Below, piece after piece: positions 42,139 to 51,180 of a DNA stretch of 64,000 bases. The notes beneath the pieces were generated by a model. The model did no database searches. It had not been told where the DNA came from and worked only from the letters and a program-made list of their open reading frames with translations. Each line of letters opens with the position of its first letter. Position 1 is the stretch's first letter. The position numbers were made by a program, and so were the translations under genes. Source of the DNA: Streptomyces sp. SKN60. Its GTDB lineage: Bacteria; Actinomycetota; Actinomycetes; Streptomycetales; Streptomycetaceae. The stretch spans positions 1 to 64,000 of the forward strand of contig NZ_JAHTMW010000011.1 of assembly GCF_026236535.1 (NCBI RefSeq). The letters are read 5' to 3'.

Positions 42139-42775
42139 CTACCGGCCCCTGGGGCCGGGCGCGGGCAGGGTGCGCGGTCGCAGGCGCTCTCCCTGCGGCC
42201 CGAACAGGATCAGGTACTCGACCGGTCCGCCGAGGCCGGCATTCGCGACCCCGTGGGGATTGCGGGGTATCGAACTCGGCGACCTCCCCCGCGCTCAGGA
42301 CGAGGTCCTGGTCACCGAGAGCGAGCCAGAGGCGTCCGTACAGCACACACAGCCACTCGTAGCCGTCGTGGGAGACCTGCCCGGGGCGTGCCGGCGGGCT
42401 CTCGACGGCGGGCAGGACGTGCTTGTGGGCGTGCAGGCCGCCGACGTACCGGGTCAACGGCAGCACCGCTTTGCCATCCCCGAGGCTCAGCGGCGCCGCA
42501 GCGCGCGGCTGGGCCGCCGGGGTGGGCGCGGTGCCGGCCAGCTCGTCCAGGGAGACGCCGTACTCCCTCGACAGCTGCAGCACCACTTCCAGCGTGGGCT
42601 TGCGTCGGCCGGTCTCGATCCGTGACAGCGTGCTCGGTGAGATGCCGGTCGTACAGCTGACTCCGGTGAGCGTGGCGCCGTATCGCTCGCGCGCAGCCCG
42701 CAACCGTGGGCCCATATCCGCCAGAGTCTCCACGGTGCTGTCGTCCGCCACTCCTGCTCCCTTCTCACCGACCAT
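42139..42775 (-). pseudogene. XRE-cupin regulator with a frameshift
   Basis: ATG 42775 opens VGEKGAGVADDSTVETLADM. The helix-turn-helix LTGVSCTTGISPSTLSRIET is at about residues 34-53, then a cupin with GYEWLCVLYGRLWLALGDQD and LVLSAGEVAEFDTP. Near 42268 the frame must shift to continue IPHGVANAGLGGPVEYLILF and GPQGERLRPR to TAG 42141-42139. The unshifted frame runs on as low-complexity sequence. A related gene at 63386-63956 also needs a shift. It is divergent from an epoxide hydrolase, which it may regulate. Confidence 0.7.
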
Positions 42776-42891
42776 GCCGCTCGGCTCTGTCCTGCATGTT
42801 TGCCCAAATGGCAACGCTCATCGCGTCGAGGGGCCGTTGCACCGCATGATCGATGTGCACCCCCGCCCGGCCGCAAACCGAGGAGGAACCC

Positions 42892-43878
42892 ATGAAACCC
42901 CAGCCGTACGCAGGACTCCGCCACCGGACCGTCGAGGCCCCCGCCGGCCGACTGCACCTGGTCGAGCAGGGCACCGGCCCGCTGATCCTGCTCGTGCACG
43001 GCTTCCCCGAGTCCTGGTACTCCTGGCGACTGCAGCTCCCCGCCCTCGCTGCGGCCGGTTACCGGGCTGTGGCCATCGACGTGCGCGGCTACGGCCGCTC
43101 CTCCAAGCCCGCCGCGACCGAGGCCTACCGGATGCTCGACCTGGTGGAGGACAACCTCGCCGTCGTGCGCGCCCTCGACGCGGAGAGCGCGGTGATCGTC
43201 GGGCACGACTGGGGATCCAACATCGCCGCCGCCTCCGCCCTGCTCCATCCCGGGGCCTTCAGCGCCGTCGGCCTGCTGAGCGTCCCGTACGCACCGCCCG
43301 GCGGCCCCCGTCCCACCGACGTCTTCGGCCATATCGGCGGCCCCGAGCAGGAGTTCTACGTCTCTTACTTCCAGGAGCCCGGCCGCGCCGAGGCGGAGAT
43401 CGAGCCCGACGTCCGCGGCTGGCTCACGGGCTTCTACGCGGCCCTGTCCGCCGACACCATGCCAGCCGAGGGCGAACCCGACCCGCACTTCGTCGCCCAC
43501 GGCGGCCGGCTGCGCGACCGCTTCCCCGTGGGCAAGCTCCCTTCCTGGCTGACCGAGGACGACCTCGACGTCTACGTCGGGGAGTTCGAGCGCACCGGCC
43601 TGACCGGCGCCCTCAACCGATACCGCAACATGGACCGCGACTGGGAGGACCTCGCCCTCCACCGAGGCGCCCCGATCAAGCAGCCGTCCCTGTTCATCGG
43701 CGGCACCCTGGACGCCTCCACCACCTGGATGGCGGACGCGATCGACGCCTATCCGGCCACGCTTCCCGCCCTGTCCGCCTCCCACCTCCTGGAGGGGTGC
43801 GGGCACTGGATTCAGCAGGAGCGTCCCGAGGAGGTCAACCGCCTGCTGACCGCCTGGCTCGCCACCCTCCAGGGCTGA
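42892..43878 (+). CDS. Epoxide-hydrolase-like alpha/beta hydrolase
   Basis: 328 aa from ATG 42892 after AGGAGGA. The oxyanion motif LLVHGFPESWYSWR is near residue 38, DVRGYGRSSKP follows, and the nucleophile is the Asp of VIVGHDWGSNIAA (D rather than S, as in epoxide and haloalkane hydrolases). The cap domain contains the Tyr-rich YVSYFQEPGRAEAEIEPDVR. The acid is in FIGGTLDAST and the base is His in LEGCGHWIQQERPEEVN. It hydrolyses epoxides to diols; the substrate is unknown. Confidence 0.88.
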   Translation: MKPQPYAGLRHRTVEAPAGRLHLVEQGTGPLILLVHGFPESWYSWRLQLPALAAAGYRAVAIDVRGYGRSSKPAATEAYRMLDLVEDNLAVVRALDAESAVIVGHDWGSNIAAASALLHPGAFSAVGLLSVPYAPPGGPRPTDVFGHIGGPEQEFYVSYFQEPGRAEAEIEPDVRGWLTGFYAALSADTMPAEGEPDPHFVAHGGRLRDRFPVGKLPSWLTEDDLDVYVGEFERTGLTGALNRYRNMDRDWEDLALHRGAPIKQPSLFIGGTLDASTTWMADAIDAYPATLPALSASHLLEGCGHWIQQERPEEVNRLLTAWLATLQG

Positions 43879-44008
43879 ACCGCGGGACGCCCCGGCCGTC
43901 GCCCGAGCGAGCATGCCCGGCGACCACACAGGCCGAACGGCCCCCTTGAACTACGCGCCGGGCGAAAGGGCGTTACCCCTCGGCTGCCTTCGCCCCACAG
44001 TGGTGACC

Positions 44009-44770
44009 ATGCTGAACCGCGTAGCCGTCCTGTCCGACATTCACGGAGTCCTGCCGGCCCTGGAAGCCGTACTCGCCGAACCAGATGTCAGCGCCGCCGA
44101 TCAGATCGTGCTGACCGGCGACATCACCGCCGGCCCGCAACCGGCCCAGGTTCTCGACCGGCTGACCGGCCTCGGTGACCGCGTCATCTGGATCAGCGGG
44201 AACGCCGACCGGGAACTCCTCGAATACCGCCGGGGGCAACGCGACACGATCCCCGATCCGATCGCCCCCTGGGCAGCCGAACAGCTCCGCGAAGACCATC
44301 TCGCCCTTCTCAGCTCGCTGCCACGATCCCTTTCCCTGTCCGTGAATGGCCTGGGAAACGTGCTGTTCTGCCATGCGACCCCTCGTGACGACGAGGAGGT
44401 CGTTCTGGTCGACTCCCGCCTCGACCGCTGGAAGGAGGTCTTCGACGGACTCGACGCCGACATTCGTACCGTGGTCTGCGGCCACACCCACATGCCGTTC
44501 GTCCGCCTCGCTCACGGCCGCCTGGTGATCAACCCCGGCAGCATCGGCATGCCCTACGGGCGAAGCGGAGCGCACTGGGCCCTCCTGGGCCCGGGCGTCG
44601 AACTCCGCACCACGCACTTCGACCTCCAGGCCGCGGCCACTCAGCTCAGCCAGGACTCGTCCTACCCCGACATCGTCGAATGGGCCGACTACTTCCTGCA
44701 CGCTCGCGCGACTGACGCCGACGCCCTGGCAGCGTTCGCCCCACGGGACGGACGCGATCACAGCCCGTGA
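44009..44770 (+). CDS. Calcineurin-like metallophosphoesterase (YfcE/MPP type)
   Basis: 253 aa from ATG 44009. Metal-site motifs in order are VAVLSDIHGVLPALEAVL (D-x-H), VLTGDITAGP (G-D), WISGNADREL (G-N-A-D where most have G-N-H-D), VLFCHATPRDD and VVCGHTHMPFVR (G-H-T-H), then VINPGSIGMPYG. It is a phosphodiesterase or phosphatase of unspecified substrate. The Ala in G-N-A-D is found in some members with altered metal use. Confidence 0.85.
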   Translation: MLNRVAVLSDIHGVLPALEAVLAEPDVSAADQIVLTGDITAGPQPAQVLDRLTGLGDRVIWISGNADRELLEYRRGQRDTIPDPIAPWAAEQLREDHLALLSSLPRSLSLSVNGLGNVLFCHATPRDDEEVVLVDSRLDRWKEVFDGLDADIRTVVCGHTHMPFVRLAHGRLVINPGSIGMPYGRSGAHWALLGPGVELRTTHFDLQAAATQLSQDSSYPDIVEWADYFLHARATDADALAAFAPRDGRDHSP

Positions 44771-45129
44771 CCTCGCCATCCGTCCACGACAGCGAGCAGC
44801 CTCAGCCCCCGCCGACGAATTCGAGCGGTGACGGTGGCGCCCCCATCCCGGCGGGCGCGGGAGCAGGCCCAACAGGGCGTCCTTGGCGATGCGGATCCCG
44901 AGGGCTGCGGCCGGCGTTGAGTGCGCGTCTCATCGGCCATGGCGAGGGCGGTGCTTCCTGGGCCGGGCTTCGTCAGGTGGGTGAGACGCCTGCATGCTTC
45001 CAGGATTTCGCACTGAGGATGGCAGTCTTCCTCGTTGCCTCGGAATGCAGGCCGGCTCTGACCTGGCTTGGCCGCCGTCGAGGAATTCGTTCGCCGTCCG
45101 AGGTGATCGCTTCTAGCCTGCGTCGCGTG
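44771..45129. other. Gap without a supported gene
   Basis: About 360 nt between two plus-strand genes. No protein-like frame, hairpin or repeat stands out. Confidence 0.4.
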
Positions 45130-45621
45130 ATGACGGATGAAGACGTGTTGTCTGTCCTGACTCTGCTGCGACGGGCAGAGGTAGATGTCTGGATCGGTGG
45201 AGGATGGGGAATCGACGCCCTGATCGGCGAACAGACCCGGGGCCATCGCGACTTGGACCTCATGCATCGGCAAGACCAGGAAGCCACGGTGGTGGCGGCT
45301 CTCCGCGAGGCGGGCTTCGCGGAGAACCTGAACTGGAGGCCCATCCGATTCCTCGTCGCGGCTCCGGACGGCCGAGAGATCGACCTGCATCCACTCGTCT
45401 TTGGAGACGACGGCTCGGCGGTGCAGGCGTCACCCGAACCAGAGCATCCTTTCGTCTATCCCTCCTCATGCTTCGTGACCGGCACGATCAAGGAGGCGAC
45501 CGTCCCGTGTCTGTCAGCCGAGCAGCAGGTGTACTTCCATCGGGGATACGAGCCCACGGACCGCGATCGGCATGACATGGCCCAACTTCGCCGAGTCTTC
45601 GGGATCGCCACGTACTTCTGA
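45130..45621 (+). CDS. Nucleotidyltransferase-fold protein (aminoglycoside/lincosamide nucleotidyltransferase-like)
   Basis: 163 aa from ATG 45130. The core VDVWIGGGWGIDALIGEQTR then GHRDLDLMHRQDQEATVVAA matches the minimal nucleotidyltransferases (G-G-x-G-x-D...H-x-D-x-D) such as LinA/LnuA and aminoglycoside adenylyltransferase domain proteins. FLVAAPDGREIDLHPLVFGD adds the third acidic strand. It could modify an antibiotic or act as a toxin-type NTase. No partner gene is adjacent, so resistance is plausible but unproven. Confidence 0.78.
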   Translation: MTDEDVLSVLTLLRRAEVDVWIGGGWGIDALIGEQTRGHRDLDLMHRQDQEATVVAALREAGFAENLNWRPIRFLVAAPDGREIDLHPLVFGDDGSAVQASPEPEHPFVYPSSCFVTGTIKEATVPCLSAEQQVYFHRGYEPTDRDRHDMAQLRRVFGIATYF

Positions 45622-45779
45622 GGAGCGATGCCATGCCGCCGCGCCGCCGCGCCGCTTGGGCGGGCAGGTGGCCGTGCGCTCCCCCGTGTGGGGAGGCGAG
45701 CAGGCCGGTGAGGACGACAGCTTCGGGTGAGGTGGCGGCTCGTTCCAGGCCTCGGAGGGACTGTGGGGATCACCGAAGC

Positions 45780-45935
45780 GCCTCCCCGGGCCTCCCGGCC
45801 TCTCGGCGTCCGCCAGTCGCTGGACGGTTCGGGAGGTCATGCCGAGTCGGCGCTGGATTGAGCGTCGGCTGTGGCCGACTGCCCATAGCCCGCCGGCCCT
45901 CCTGCCCCGTCGTCCTTGCCGCATGAGAGGCTGCC
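45780..45935 (-). pseudogene. Helix-turn-helix fragment of an ISL3-like transposase
   Basis: The minus strand reads LWAVGHSRRSIQRRLGMTSR then TVQRLADAERPGG, like the middle HTH of ISL3-family transposases. No other part of the element is recognisable in the 45622-45971 gap. Confidence 0.4.
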
Positions 45936-45971
45936 CGGCGACACCAGGACAGGGGCGGAGGGGCCGGCGGG

Positions 45972-46292
45972 ATGGGTTTCGAGGGCGAAGTCTGGCGACT
46001 GATGCGGCAGGAGGAACTGCTCGGCGAGATCGTGATCGACGAGGCCGACTTTCCATGGCTGAACGGTCACTTCGTTCCCACGCCGACGTTCGAAGCAGTG
46101 AAGCCGTGGTTCGAGGAGTCGCTGGCTCTGATAGCGGCGGAGCAGTACGAGCGGTTCGACGACTCCTACGACCGGATCGCGAAGGCCCTGTCGCTGGTCG
46201 CCCCGTCAGGACCGGTCCCAGAGTTTCTGCTGCACATCGACGACGGTCGAGCATGGTTCAGATGGAGCGACGAACCGTTCGACGATGCCTGA
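45972..46292 (+). CDS. Hypothetical acidic protein
   Basis: 106 aa. It reads MGFEGEVWRLMRQEELLGEI, VIDEADFPWLNGHFVPTPTF and EAVKPWFEESLALI, and ends EFLLHIDDGRAWFRWSDEPF. It is a compact alpha/beta-looking cytosolic protein that also occurs alone in other Streptomyces as far as I recall, without known function. No signal or membrane segment. A CRISPR-like relic follows 20 nt downstream. Confidence 0.65.
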   Translation: MGFEGEVWRLMRQEELLGEIVIDEADFPWLNGHFVPTPTFEAVKPWFEESLALIAAEQYERFDDSYDRIAKALSLVAPSGPVPEFLLHIDDGRAWFRWSDEPFDDA

Positions 46293-46311
46293 ACCCGGCA
46301 AAAACGCCCGC

Positions 46312-46400
46312 CCCTTCCCCCCGCGTACCCGGGAAGCAGCACCCTGCTTCGGGCGCCAGGCCGAGGTCCTGGGGACCATCGCCCGCGCACGCGGCAAACA
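46312..46400 (-). CRISPR. Two-repeat type I-E relic
   Basis: The first unit (TTCCCCCCGCGTACCCGGGA then AGCAG) ends at 46339. The second (ACCATCGCCCGCGCACGCGG then CAAACA) ends at 46400, exactly 61 nt later. Both are degenerate. Same orientation as the other relics. Confidence 0.5.
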
Positions 46401-46429
46401 CCGAACGCGCCTGCCCCACGGCCGGTAAC

Positions 46430-46690
46430 CGCACGCTCGCCCTCGCCCCGAACGCCTGCCGGGTGGCTCACGCCGTCGGCGACAGCCGCCCGGTACAGGG
46501 TGTCGAGGTCGTCCAGGCTGCCGCGAACGGACTCGGCTCCGGCGGTACGGAGTGCTTCGGTCGGCGTGTCCGGGCGGGCGCGCCGGACGGCGGCGGAGCC
46601 GGTCCGGACGGATACCAAGGCGGCGGCGACTCCTGCGGGCAGAGGGACATGCGGGTCCTGCGCCGTACGGATGCCCATCCGGCGTGAGTG
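46430..46690 (-). pseudogene. Fragment of an NAD-dependent epimerase/SDR
   Basis: The minus strand encodes ARPDTPTEALRTAGAESVRG then SLDDLDTLYRAAVADGVSH, the second strand and following helix of extended SDR enzymes (A-G-A-E-x-x-x-G-S-L-D-D-L). The glycine-rich start is only vaguely visible. It is a remnant and may once have been the target of the TetR gene next to it. Confidence 0.5.
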
Positions 46691-46797
46691 CTTGCCGAGT
46701 CGGCCGCGCGAGCGCCCGCCCCGGTCACTCGCCGGCCCCTCGTGACCGCTCGCCGGTGAAGGCGGTTCGGTCGCGCGCCGCGCAGCGTGTCCGAGGG

Positions 46798-47361
46798 TCA
46801 GTCGGCCGCCGTCAGCGCCTCGCGCGCGGCCGTGAGGATCTCCTCGGAGAGTGGTGAGTCCCTGGTGGCCCGGGACAGTACGAGTGCCCCGATCAGGGTG
46901 GACAGCCGGGCGAGGCCGTCCTCCCGGTCGTCGGAGGTGAGCCAGTCGGCGAACTCGCGTACGCCTTCGGTGTAGACGCGGCGCGCCTCGCGTTCCTCCG
47001 TCCCGCGTGCGATGTCGGCGGCGAGCCCGGCGACAGGGCATCCGTCGGCCGCGTTGTCGCGATGCCCGACGGAGAGGTAGGCCTCGATGAACGCCCGTCG
47101 CGCTGCGTCGGGCTGTCCGGCGTGCCGCTCGAGTCCGGCTTCGTGGCGCCGGGTGAGTTCGGCGAAGGCGTAGGTGGTGGCTTCGTCGACGAGTGCCTCC
47201 TTGGAGGCGAACTGTTTGTAGAAGCCGCCGTGCGTCAGGCCTGCTGCCTTCATGAGGTCGGCGACGCTGATGTGGGTGCCCTGCTCCCGGAACAGTCGCG
47301 AGGCGGTCTCGACCACCCGGCGGCGGTTCTCCTCGGCCTGTGCTTTCGATACGCGGCCCAT
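46798..47361 (-). CDS. TetR-family regulator
   Basis: 187 aa. MGRVSKAQAEENRRRVVETA leads to the helix-turn-helix SVADLMKAAGLTHGGFYKQF, then ASKEALVDEA, a pattern of the AcrR/QacR-type group with F-Y-K-x-F-x-S-K. The C-terminus contains a conserved GCPVAGLAADIAR, as in regulators that sense quinones or aldehydes through Cys. It is divergent from an SDR gene; 111 nt of A+T-richer DNA lie between the starts and should hold the operator. Confidence 0.85.
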   Translation of the reverse strand: MGRVSKAQAEENRRRVVETASRLFREQGTHISVADLMKAAGLTHGGFYKQFASKEALVDEATTYAFAELTRRHEAGLERHAGQPDAARRAFIEAYLSVGHRDNAADGCPVAGLAADIARGTEEREARRVYTEGVREFADWLTSDDREDGLARLSTLIGALVLSRATRDSPLSEEILTAAREALTAAD

Positions 47362-47472
47362 CAGCCACCTCCCTTTGGATGTCGAGCGGAATCTATTCTA
47401 TGCTGCACGTTAGATGTTGCTCATAATCTATGCATCCGGGGGCGCTCTGCGCCCGGGAGTCGGGAGCGTCAG

Positions 47473-48156
47473 ATGGAACTCAAGAACGCAGTGGCAGTGG
47501 TCACCGGAGCCAACCGAGGATTCGGCCGGCACCTGGCCGCCCAGCTCGTGGACCGCGGGGCCACCGTCTACGCGGCGGTCCGCCGTCCGCAGGAGGTGGA
47601 CCAGCCCGGTGTGATCCCGCTGCGCCTCGACGTGACGGACGAGGCATCGGTCCAGGCCGCGGCCCGCACCGCCTCCGACACGACGCTGCTGATCAACAAT
47701 GCGGGCATCTCCACCGGGGCGCGGCTGATCGCGGGCGACCTGGACGCCGTACGCCGGGACATGGAGACCAACTTCTTCGGCACGCTGACCACCACCCGGG
47801 CGTTCGCCCCGGTCATCGAGCGCAATGGCGGCGGCGCCGTCCTCAATGTCCTGTCGGTCCTGTCCTGGCTGCATCCCGCGGCTCTCGGCTCCTACGCGGC
47901 GTCCAAGGCGGCGGCCTGGGCGCTGACCGACGCGACCCGGGAGGAACTGGCGCCGCGCGGCATCACCGTCTCGGGCCTGCACGTCGCGTACATGGACACC
48001 GACATGACGGCCGCCGTCCCCGCCGACCAGAAGATCGACCCCGCCGCCGTCGCCACCCAGGCCCTGCACGGCATCGAGGCGGGCCTTCCGGAAATCGTCG
48101 CCGACGCACTCACCCGGCGGGTCAAACAGGCTCTGGCCGGCACGTCGCAGCCGTGA
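47473..48156 (+). CDS. Short-chain dehydrogenase
   Basis: 227 aa from ATG 47473. VAVVTGANRGFGRHLAAQLV carries the cofactor motif T-G-x3-G-x-G; TLLINNAGISTGA, LNVLSVLSWLHPAALGSYAA and SKAAAWALTDATREEL carry the N, S, Y-x3-K catalytic set. It is slightly shorter than average but complete. Probably repressed by the divergent TetR protein. Substrate unknown. Confidence 0.87.
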   Translation: MELKNAVAVVTGANRGFGRHLAAQLVDRGATVYAAVRRPQEVDQPGVIPLRLDVTDEASVQAAARTASDTTLLINNAGISTGARLIAGDLDAVRRDMETNFFGTLTTTRAFAPVIERNGGGAVLNVLSVLSWLHPAALGSYAASKAAAWALTDATREELAPRGITVSGLHVAYMDTDMTAAVPADQKIDPAAVATQALHGIEAGLPEIVADALTRRVKQALAGTSQP

Positions 48157-48237
48157 CCGCCGGACACCCATGAAGGCCGTGCCGGCCGTCGGACAGGCCC
48201 CCGGGAGGGGGGACGCCTGTCCGGGCGGTGACGGCGG

Positions 48238-48370
48238 GGTCAGACGAGGTCCCCGATGGCCTGGCGGTACCCGTCGCGCAAGTGATCCTCGGTGACGTGC
48301 TTCAGGTACTCGGAATCGGGTTTCGTCGCGTACCGGAGCACCGTCTCCCTGTATGGGGACACCCAGGTAA
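48238..48370 (-). pseudogene. C-terminal fragment of an unknown protein
   Basis: The minus strand reads ETVLRYATKPDSEYLKHVTE then DHLRDGYRQAIGDLV before a stop. It is protein-like but begins abruptly and has no start. Not recognised. Confidence 0.35.
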
Positions 48371-48449
48371 GAGCAGCGCGAGACGCCACGGTGGGCTGCG
48401 GACCGGCGGGGCGATGATCACCCCGGACCCTCCGTTCCGCTCGCTCGGC

Positions 48450-49553
48450 TCAGGGGCCACTCGCCCCGGCCAGGGGCGAAGCCATCCGGACGAGGAGGAG
48501 TACGGCGCCGAGCGCGGACACGGCGCCGGTGCCGCCGGGAACCTCCTGCTGCACCAGCACCATCGGGACGGTCGTGATCACCGCGATCCACATGGCGTTG
48601 GGGAGCTGAAGCGCGATCAGCGCCGGCGCCGACTCTGCCAGCGGGAGCAGACAGAAGAAGACGGTCGCGAGGAGCACGGCGGCAGCCACGATCCGGGCCT
48701 TTCCTGCGCGCTCGGCCACGCGGCCCACCGTGATCATCAGCGGAATCTCCAGCGCCGCTCAAACCCCCGCCATCACTCCGACCAGGGAGGTCGGCAGCTG
48801 CAGTTCCTTGGTTCGCCACGTTGACCAAGGTGACCGCGCCGAGCAACAGCCAACTGCTGCGCGGTACCGGGGCGAAGGCCTGAAGCGTGCCGGACCGGCG
48901 CCAGCGCGCTTCCGCCCCGTCCGGCGGCTCCCGCCGTGGCGGTCCGGGCGGGGCGAGGGAGGCGGGCAGGGCAGGCAGGAACCAGGGGCCGAGCACGGCA
49001 CTCAGCAGGAGCAGGGCCGCCGCGCCCCCGTACAGACGTCTGAAGCCGGTGTGTGTCAGCAGGAAGCGACCGGCCGGCGGACCGATCACCCACCCGCGGA
49101 GCTGAGCGGCGTGACCTCTCGGCCGGCGGAGTCGGCGAACTCCTTGACGTAGGCGAAGAACTGGGAGCCGTACGCCCCGTTGAGACCGAGCAGTACGGCT
49201 CCGGCGGCGAACACCGGCGCGTAGTCCCGGGCGGTCGTGAAGACCATCGCGCCGGTGGTGCCCGCCGGCGCGGCCGCGGCGAGCGCAGTCCGTCGGTCAG
49301 GCAGCCGGTCGGACAGCCGGCCCACGGCGAGGTTGACGCCGACGCCGATCACCCCGCACCCGGTGCAGTACAGGCCGACGCGTCCCGGCCCGGCACCCAC
49401 GGCGTCGGCGAGTAACAGGCTGAGCGTGGTGCCGAAGACCGACATCGCGAGGGCGTAGGACCCTGCGGACGCCGCGGGAGACAGCGCCGTCCGGTGGGAC
49501 GAGATCGCACCGGTCACTCGTCGGGACCGGCTGAAACCTGCGGGCTGCTTCAC
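48450..49553 (-). pseudogene. Multiply frameshifted MFS transporter
   Basis: N-terminal helices are in one frame from 49553 (SYALAMSVFGTTLSLLLADA, then VGLYCTGCGVIGVGVNLAVG and RLSDRLPDRRTALA, the MFS motif A loop). The middle is in a second frame (FRRLYGGAAALLLLSAVLGP, SSWLLLGAVTLVNVANQG), and the C-terminus in a third (ITVGRVAERAGKARIVAAAV, WIAVITTVPMVLVQQEVPGG). An in-frame TGA lies near 48760. It resembles SetA/sugar-efflux-type transporters. At least two indels and one stop make function unlikely unless the sequence is faulty. Confidence 0.7.
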
Positions 49554-49853
49554 GCGGATCCCCGTCGCTCGGACGAGGCGCGCACCGGCGCCCCTCGCGC
49601 GTCGCCGGCGACATCAGTCTCCTTGACTGCGCAAAGAAGTGACACTGGCCATGGCACCCGTGCTCGCGGGTGACGCCCTGGCCGCCGTTCCGCGCGGTGT
49701 CCCGATTGGTTCACGAGTCCGTTCCGGTTGAGATCCGGCACGCCCGGCGGCGTGGGGTGGCGGATAGCGTTCCTCCGGTCGCGCGGTCGCACGTCTGTGC
49801 GGTGTCGAGCGCGGCGCATCTCTGATCCGACGATTTCACGGGGGTACGGCAAC

Positions 49854-51116
49854 ATGACCATGCGACGAGGCAGCCGGCCGGGTATCGGATTCTCCCGGCG
49901 GCGCGCGCTGCGGCTGGCCGGCGGCGGTCTCACGCTGGCCGTGCTGGCAGCCGGCGCGGTCGGCTGTCGCGAGGACGGCTCCGAACTGGGCGGCTCGGGG
50001 GGTTCCGGGAGTTCGGGGGGCGGGAAGCCGGTCGGCGGCGACAAGCCGGACGGAGGGGGCGCCGGCAAGGACGGTCAGGCGCCCGAGCCGCTGTGGACGA
50101 AGACGACATCCGCGCAGACCTACGGCGACAACGACGAACTCGTGGCCGTGGGCGGCGTGGTGATCGCCAGCGGTGAACCGCTGGCCGCGCTGGACGGCGC
50201 CTCGGGCAAGGAGCGGTGGTCGCTGGAGGACGGGGCGATCCCGGGGGCGCCGATGCTGCTCGGCAACGGCACGCTGTACCTGGCCAGTGCGCAGTACGAC
50301 GGCACCGTCGCCGGCTACGACCCGGCTTCGGGCAAGGAGACCTGGCGCAGCCACCTGGGCAAGGCCTACCGACAGCCGAGGCCCATCGCGGTCGACGACA
50401 AGCAGGTGTACGTCATCGCCGAGATCCTCGAGGCCGACGGCTCGTCCAAGACCAATGTGATCGCCGCGCTGAACAGCGGCACGGGCCGACTGGCGTGGAA
50501 GGAACAGCGCGACCTCGGCACCGAGCAGAACGGCATCCACGCCCATGCCGAGGGCCGCTATCTCGTCTACACCGACTTCAAGAAGAACCTCACGGTGCGC
50601 GACACCGCCACCGGGAAGCAGATGTGGACGCACAAGACCACCAAGACCAACTACGGCTTCTTCGCCGTGTACCAGGACCTGGTGATCGTTCCGCAGGGGC
50701 CGAAGCTGCAGGCCTTCAGCCTGGCCGACGGCTCGGCGAAGTGGTCGATGGAGGCCGCCCAGAGCTACGTCTCCTTCAAGGAGCCGGCCGTCCTGGGCGA
50801 CGTCCTCTACATCGCCGACAGCGACCGCACGATGCGCGCCCTCGACCCCCGTACCGGCAAGGAGATCTGGAAGTCACAGGCGCTCGCCGACGCGAATCTC
50901 ACGGTGCCACGGCAGTACGTGCAGGCGGGCGATGTCCTGTACGCGGCCACGGACCTCGACAAGCAGGGCGGCGTGATCGCCATCGACGCGAAGACCGGTG
51001 CCGTGCGCTGGACGTTCAACGACAAGTCCGGTGACTATCACGCCTGGCTGGTGGCCACGGACGGGCAGCACGTGTTCGCCCTGCATGGCAAGAAGCTGCA
51101 CGCCCTGCCCGTCTGA
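49854..51116 (+). CDS. PQQ-like beta-propeller lipoprotein
   Basis: 420 aa from ATG 49854. A twin-arginine-like FSRRRALRLAGGG precedes a lipobox LAAGAVGC with Cys near 38, then a Gly/Ser linker. The rest is a propeller of PQQ-type blades: ALDGASGKERWSLE, GYDPASGKETWRSH, ALNSGTGRLAWKEQ, RDTATGKQMWTHK, ALDPRTGKEIWKSQ and IDAKTGAVRWTF, each with the A-x-D-x-x-T-G-x-x-x-W signature. It is anchored outside the membrane and may bind a ligand or partner. In Streptomyces similar propellers often accompany kinases, but none is adjacent. Confidence 0.85.
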   Translation: MTMRRGSRPGIGFSRRRALRLAGGGLTLAVLAAGAVGCREDGSELGGSGGSGSSGGGKPVGGDKPDGGGAGKDGQAPEPLWTKTTSAQTYGDNDELVAVGGVVIASGEPLAALDGASGKERWSLEDGAIPGAPMLLGNGTLYLASAQYDGTVAGYDPASGKETWRSHLGKAYRQPRPIAVDDKQVYVIAEILEADGSSKTNVIAALNSGTGRLAWKEQRDLGTEQNGIHAHAEGRYLVYTDFKKNLTVRDTATGKQMWTHKTTKTNYGFFAVYQDLVIVPQGPKLQAFSLADGSAKWSMEAAQSYVSFKEPAVLGDVLYIADSDRTMRALDPRTGKEIWKSQALADANLTVPRQYVQAGDVLYAATDLDKQGGVIAIDAKTGAVRWTFNDKSGDYHAWLVATDGQHVFALHGKKLHALPV

Positions 51117-51180
51117 CATCCGTACCGGGAGGCTCGGCGTCGGCGTGCCGCCTGACCGGCCCGTCAGGCATCATCAGGGG

